Positions 59,103 through 64,000 of a DNA stretch of 64,000 bases are shown here, piece after piece. This DNA comes from Diphasiastrum complanatum (taxonomy: Eukaryota > Streptophyta > Lycopodiopsida > Lycopodiales > Lycopodiaceae). Below the pieces are notes generated by a model. That model was not told where the DNA came from. It did no database searches and saw nothing but the letters and a program-made list of their open reading frames with translations. The translations under genes and the position numbers were made by a program. Positions within the stretch are counted from its first letter, which is position 1, and every line of letters begins with the position of its first letter. Where the stretch lies: contig CM055099.1 in assembly GCA_029204225.1 (NCBI GenBank), positions 45,759,193-45,823,192 of the forward strand. Reading direction: 5' to 3'.

Positions 59103-59149
59103 CCATTACAACTCATCAATGTGATCTTAACAAAAGTTGTGGTTAAGTA

Positions 59150-59650
59150 TAGCAGCGACATACCAAATTTAATACAATGTGCAAGATATTTTGAAAGATG
59201 ATCAAGAGCATATCATCAAAGCAACATTACAACAAAAGAAGCAATTTGCCAAATAGAAGAGAATTTTACGAGTTTGTAGAGGGAGATTTTGTATAGTTAA
59301 GATTACAACCTATAGATGTACTAAACCGAAGAAAACTTAAAGTGAAAAGTTAGCTCTAAGATTATACGAACCTCTCACATTCTTGAAAAAGATTAGTGAA
59401 TTGAATTATTAATTGGATATGCCACCACCAATCATATGCATTGAGTGTTTTATGTAATTTTATCGAAAAGACACTGAGGAGACACTCTAGGCAATCATTG
59501 TCTTGCCACCTTTGAATCGTGATGGGAAAATGGTTTTGGAGCTAGCTAAATTTGTTGGATATTAGAGCAAGCTATTACATTTAATGGCAAGATAATCAAG
59601 GAATACTACAATTATTACTATGAAGCTATTGAAAATAACATGCTCAACAA
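59150..59650 (+). pseudogene. gypsy integrase C-terminus
   Basis: Broken frames: VEGDFV then LRLQPIDVLNRRKLK, KLALRLYEPLTFLKKISELNY, LDMPPP and VLPPLNRDGKMVLELAKF, the tail of gypsy integrase. It lies after an LTR, so it belongs to another copy. Confidence 0.65.
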
Positions 59651-59966
59651 AGAAGCTTAGCATTTTAAATTCGAAGTGTTCAAGCTTATCAAAGAAGCAT
59701 ATCTTATTTTTTAGGGGCAAAAATGTTTAAGTAGGGGGACTTTCATGTATCTAATATATAAGTGTTCAAAAAAAGATAACAATATCCATTGTAGTCTTTG
59801 TTGGGCCCAAAAAGAATTATTAGCCTTAAGAATGAAGACAATTCCCTTTTTAGACCCCTCAAAGTGTTTAATCAAGATAATAGGACAACAAGAGTACACT
59901 TCGTGAGGCCTATCAAGGGCTAAGTGGACTTCAAGATAGTTAAGTCAAGTTAAGGGGTGGGCTTTG

Positions 59967-62900
59967 AGTTGAAATTCCGATAGAATCTAGTGCAGTATGC
60001 AAATGACATCAATCAATCACCATAGCCACTCCTAACAAGCTCTCAAAGATGGCACAACAAAAGCTTTCATAGATTACTAAGAAACACTGTACATATAGAC
60101 AACACACTAATTGCATGAAAGGACGGGTGTCCTAAAATTGGCCTACCGCTTGCCAAACTAGAATAAGGCCCAATATGGCCTAAACAACTGACACACCCAA
60201 GACATGCCCTCGAGTATAGCACAACAAAATCACTATACAGGCTAGTTTCCTACCAATGTGGCTACTCGGCTAACCCAAGTAGCCGGCTACGGGACCAGTG
60301 CCCGACTGATATGTGAATAGTGGGTCACATCACGATCACTACTAAAAACAATAAATTGACTAACTGTACAATAAATACAATATCACATTTGAAGCTTATA
60401 ATATGTATATCAGATTAATTCTGATTTCTAACTCTCTCCCTTAAGCTCAAATGTGATAGGGATAAAGAAATACAAATTGCAGCAATGTCTGGAGTGGCCA
60501 AAGGATGTTATGCATGTCTTGCTACTCTGTACTTGACTCACACTCAAGCACACTAACAAACTTTGACTCACAACGTATCATGTACACACAATGCTCATAC
60601 AGAGAGTTTACCACACTCTCGACCAATCGACTTGTCCCCATCCAACCACAATTGGACCACATGAGTGACATGGCTCAAATTGAGGAAATCCCACTACCAC
60701 CATGAGACTTACATCTTCCATCTATCGAGGCTGATATCCTATCAAGCACTTCAAGCACAAATCTATAAAGCTGACATAAATGGGCGACTAAGGCTCAACC
60801 TGAGGAAATCTTACTGCCACCATAAGATTGCACCCTCACCAAATAGACAACTAGTAGACATAATGACCGCAAATCAGATCTAGACTTCTGTGACAAGGTA
60901 ACATGCAAGCACACATTCATCCAAACCAACATGAATACGTCAAATACATGACCAAGCTTGTGCAGCCTATGGTATCCTATCGTACCAACACTTGTCACCT
61001 GTAGATCCGCTGCTATACCACTAGTCACCAAATCAGGTCCTCAACAATGGCTAGCACCTGTCACCAAGATGCCCTCACATCCAAGCATATCCATCTATCC
61101 AATAAGTTTTGAAAGCTGATCTCCATTCATTCCTCATGATCCAAGCACAAGAGTCTACCAAGGACTCAATGAATGCATGTACACAAACCTCACCATAGAC
61201 TATATCTGAGTAGCTCCCCATCTCCCAGAGATACTAATATGATCTGTCTCTCCTACATCCCATGTAGGCTCAACTTCCCATGCTTGATGTTGCCAACTTT
61301 GATTTGACCGGTATATAGGCCTCTCACCAATGAGCCTATCTCACCAATACATCCAGCATGTCAACCAAACCAAAGCAAATGCAAACTAGATCCATTATTG
61401 CAATGTGAAACTCACCCAAGATCCATAGCATATCAGGTAGGATAGCTCCAGAACCCTATACCCTATACCATCTGATCATCAAGTACCCATTACCCGCTGA
61501 TAGCTCTCCAAAAATCTATCCACAACTAGACTCCAACTGGATCTAACCAAATAATTGCATCATGCTTACCAAAAGATGATGGATAAAAACAACATGTGAT
61601 GCCAACCTGGAGACCACTATGCATATAACCATGCAGCTCACCTGATCACTCGCCTAAGTACTGGCTGTCACTCCTTGAGTAACCATTTCCATCTCTGCTG
61701 GCTCACAACCATGGGCATGCTAGATCCACATCACCCCGTAATGAACTCCATGCCCTCAAGATATGTACCACCTCTAGGTACCACTCCATGCCACCTACCT
61801 CCAAGTAGGCTTGACTCGTCCCTAGGTCACCAACCATGATGCACCAGTTGAAGAACGTCCACTATGCATACGATAACATATCATACCTGAGAAACTATAG
61901 CATCTCCCTTACATACTATGCTCACTTGATGTCTCCAATCCTGGTCACCATCCAGCTAGAAAATCCAATCTCCAGAGTATCACTCGCTCCTCCTGGCTCC
62001 TAGCATCTACTCGCTCTCACCTGACACCATGCTAATGTAAGCTCATCCATGAGTTGCCGCTCACGGGATCCCAAGAGTAATGTCTCTCTGATCGTACTGA
62101 GGTATATGGCTCTGAGTGACTCCCTCTAGTATCCTCCTTGATCTAACCACTTGTGGATATGAAGCAAGCAGGTTTCAACACCTGTACAAGCCTAGACTCT
62201 TGCAGATATAGCAAAAATGCATGAAAGCTAAAGATAGCTTATCCACTCCCGTGATGGTAGATGCCTACCCATCGATGCCAATGACAAAGACTGGCCCCTT
62301 GCTGTAATATCATCCTGTACTCCCAAATGGGCACACCATGAAGTCCTTGCCATCAGTGTCCCCTCTAGTAGATTGCTAGCAAAACACCCATCATAGTGTT
62401 TGACATCTGATCACACCCAAGTGTGCGATCTCCATCAATTCTCCAACCTAGAGCTGGCTCTCAAAGCTTCACGCTTTGCTCATTTGCATTTGCATCTTCC
62501 TGATTCCATCATGAATCACCTATAAGTTACCCCCTGATGATCAACCCATGTTATTATGATCATCCCATGTCATCATGTAGTCTTGTCCCTATTATGTATC
62601 CCAATGCCATCACTGATCTCGAAGATCTGAGCATCTACCCTCTAGTGCCCCACTTGTATTCTCTCAAGCTAGCTCCAAGCTGCTCCTGTGAATGATTCCA
62701 AACCATTCCCTAGAAATACACTGACATATGAACTACAAAGCCACCATCAAGTCCCTCACATGACGTGATCTTCCATGGCCCAAACCAAATGATTTGCACC
62801 CTTATATCACTAGAATCTGCATCCCTTATGCAATATTGATATGACAAATCGACTTGACTTATCCAAACTGGCAAATTGAAGTGTATCTCTTCAATGACAA

Positions 62901-63292
62901 ACCTCATACATTTTTACAACTACTATGACTTGATCAAAATGAATTACCAACTACAAAACCGCAAAATCATCACACTTACCACTCATTAAGAGTCTCCAAA
63001 CTGTGATTATTGACCCATTCTTCATCTCCCGCGTGTCCCACACATAGTTCATCGTCCAATGCAAATTCGCTAACCCTTCCCAATGGCTTCCAACTGGCAC
63101 CACCTGCACTTCCATCACCCGTGATCGCCAATATGTGTGTACCTCCAAGCTAGCCCATATTTCTCTCCGAAAGTAAAATTTAAAAGCTAAAGATGCGTGT
63201 GTCAATGCAGTTGTCACCTGACTCGACACTATCACTAATGATCATACCTGTGAGAGCATTCCCCCAAAATGCCACTTGACGTTGGATGGTTC
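59967..63292 (-). mobile_element. LARD E: 3' LTR and interior, fused to copia sequence
   Basis: LTR 59967-60433 (467 bp), AGTTAGAAATCAG start and GGAATTTCAACT end on the minus strand, with purine tract on the right. About 2.9 kb of interior is collinear with LARD C/D (50411-53330) and non-coding. Homology stops near 63292, where copia protease in the same orientation begins. Primer site and 5' LTR lie outside or are lost. Confidence 0.85.
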
Positions 63293-64000
63293 AAAATTCT
63301 TAGTGAGTGTAGGAACATAGAGTACATTATCAAGATCTACTCTTTTAGAGGATCCAAGACTTAAGGGAATAGTTCCCACTCCATCTATTCTACATTCTTG
63401 ATCACTTGCTATTAGAATAGACTTTTTACAACCTACAAAAGGTACAAGAGTTGAGAAAAAATCCTTTTGGAATGTCATGTGGGAACTAGCCCCACTATCA
63501 ATCCACCATGTGTCATTGGAGTAGCTCTTGGATGTTGATGTAGAAGCCATTAAGGATGAATCCACTTCATCCTCATCTTCCTCAAGAGTGAGGTTGCCTT
63601 GTTTGCTCTCTCCTTGTGCATTCTTCTTCTTAAAACACTCGGATGCAAAGTGCCCCTTCTTTCCACAAAAGAAGCACTTGAGTTTGGCTTTGTTCTTCTT
63701 TCCACCTTTGGAGCTTGATGGTTGATCATCATTATTGGTCTCCTTGTGTTGGATCTTCTTCTTTGACTTTGCCTTTCCCTTGCTTGAGAAGTTGGCCTTC
63801 TCATCACCATCATGCAACTTCAAGGATCCAATCCTTTGCTTGACATGAAGGATCCTACTCTCCTTGGCCACAAGCACACTATGGAGCTTGTCAATGGAAG
63901 GTAGTGCATCTTGAATATCAAAGCTTTGTAAAAGATTGGAGAACTCATCTCCAAGACCATTTAAAATGATTTGAACAAGTTCATCATCATGAATACCCTC
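63293..64000 (-). pseudogene. copia gag C-terminus and protease, runs off the window
   Basis: Open frame from the window edge: LPSIDKLHSVLVAKESRIL near 63860, Lys/Ser-rich linker, complete zinc knuckle CFFCGKKGHFASECF (63674-63632) and the protease site WWIDSGASSHMTF (about 63510), ending VLYVPTLTKN at the junction with LARD E (63293). Same family as the broken gag at 13129. Integrase and reverse transcriptase are missing on the left. Confidence 0.85.

Overview
The window is nuclear DNA of a land plant with a large, repeat-choked genome. The evidence is one intact two-exon host gene of the fatty-acid elongase (ELO) family, a broken first exon of the plastid import protein TIC20, plant-type CACTA and MULE transposases, and dense plant Ty1/copia and Ty3/gypsy elements with plant-type primer-binding sites (initiator-Met type TGGTATCAGAGC; TGGCGCCGTTGCCGGGGA type). 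A gymnosperm or another non-angiosperm lineage fits the low gene density, but this is an inference and no species is claimed.

Left part (1-9.7 kb): microsatellites, then a SET/PR-like ORF (1032-2051) directly upstream of a decayed CACTA TNP2-type transposase (2374-3590) on the same strand. The ELO gene follows on the minus strand (5813-7445), the only gene here that looks functional. Its intron holds copies of its own exon 1 end. A tRNA-derived SINE-like stretch lies at about 8.6 kb.

9.7-24.2 kb: a complete non-coding LTR element (LARD A, 9711-12872, with target-site duplication) sits in the 5' region of a copia element whose gag follows. Next come a decayed gypsy element (family G1, 14.16-20.46 kb) cut in its integrase by LARD B, which is itself cut by a G2 gypsy element at 21863.

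24.2-31.1 kb: an unrecognised minus-strand ORF, the TIC20 exon-1 pseudogene, a 764-bp TRIM element with a target-site duplication, and a MULE/FAR1-like transposase relic with a SWIM zinc finger.

31.3-43 kb: gypsy family G3 with a 24-bp coding minisatellite and an inserted 653-bp element, another G2 copy, and fragments of gypsy gag-protease on the minus strand.

43-59.7 kb: one G2 gypsy element split twice, by a chimeric copia element (43.64-49.04 kb, itself carrying a MITE and a foreign ORF in place of reverse transcriptase) and by a LARD concatemer (49.71-55.60 kb). 59.97-64 kb: LARD E fused to a copia gag-protease that runs off the window.

Recurring themes: a non-coding LTR family whose LTRs end AGTT...AACT instead of TG...CA, and gypsy leaders (primer site to gag) filled with family-specific short motifs in both orientations.
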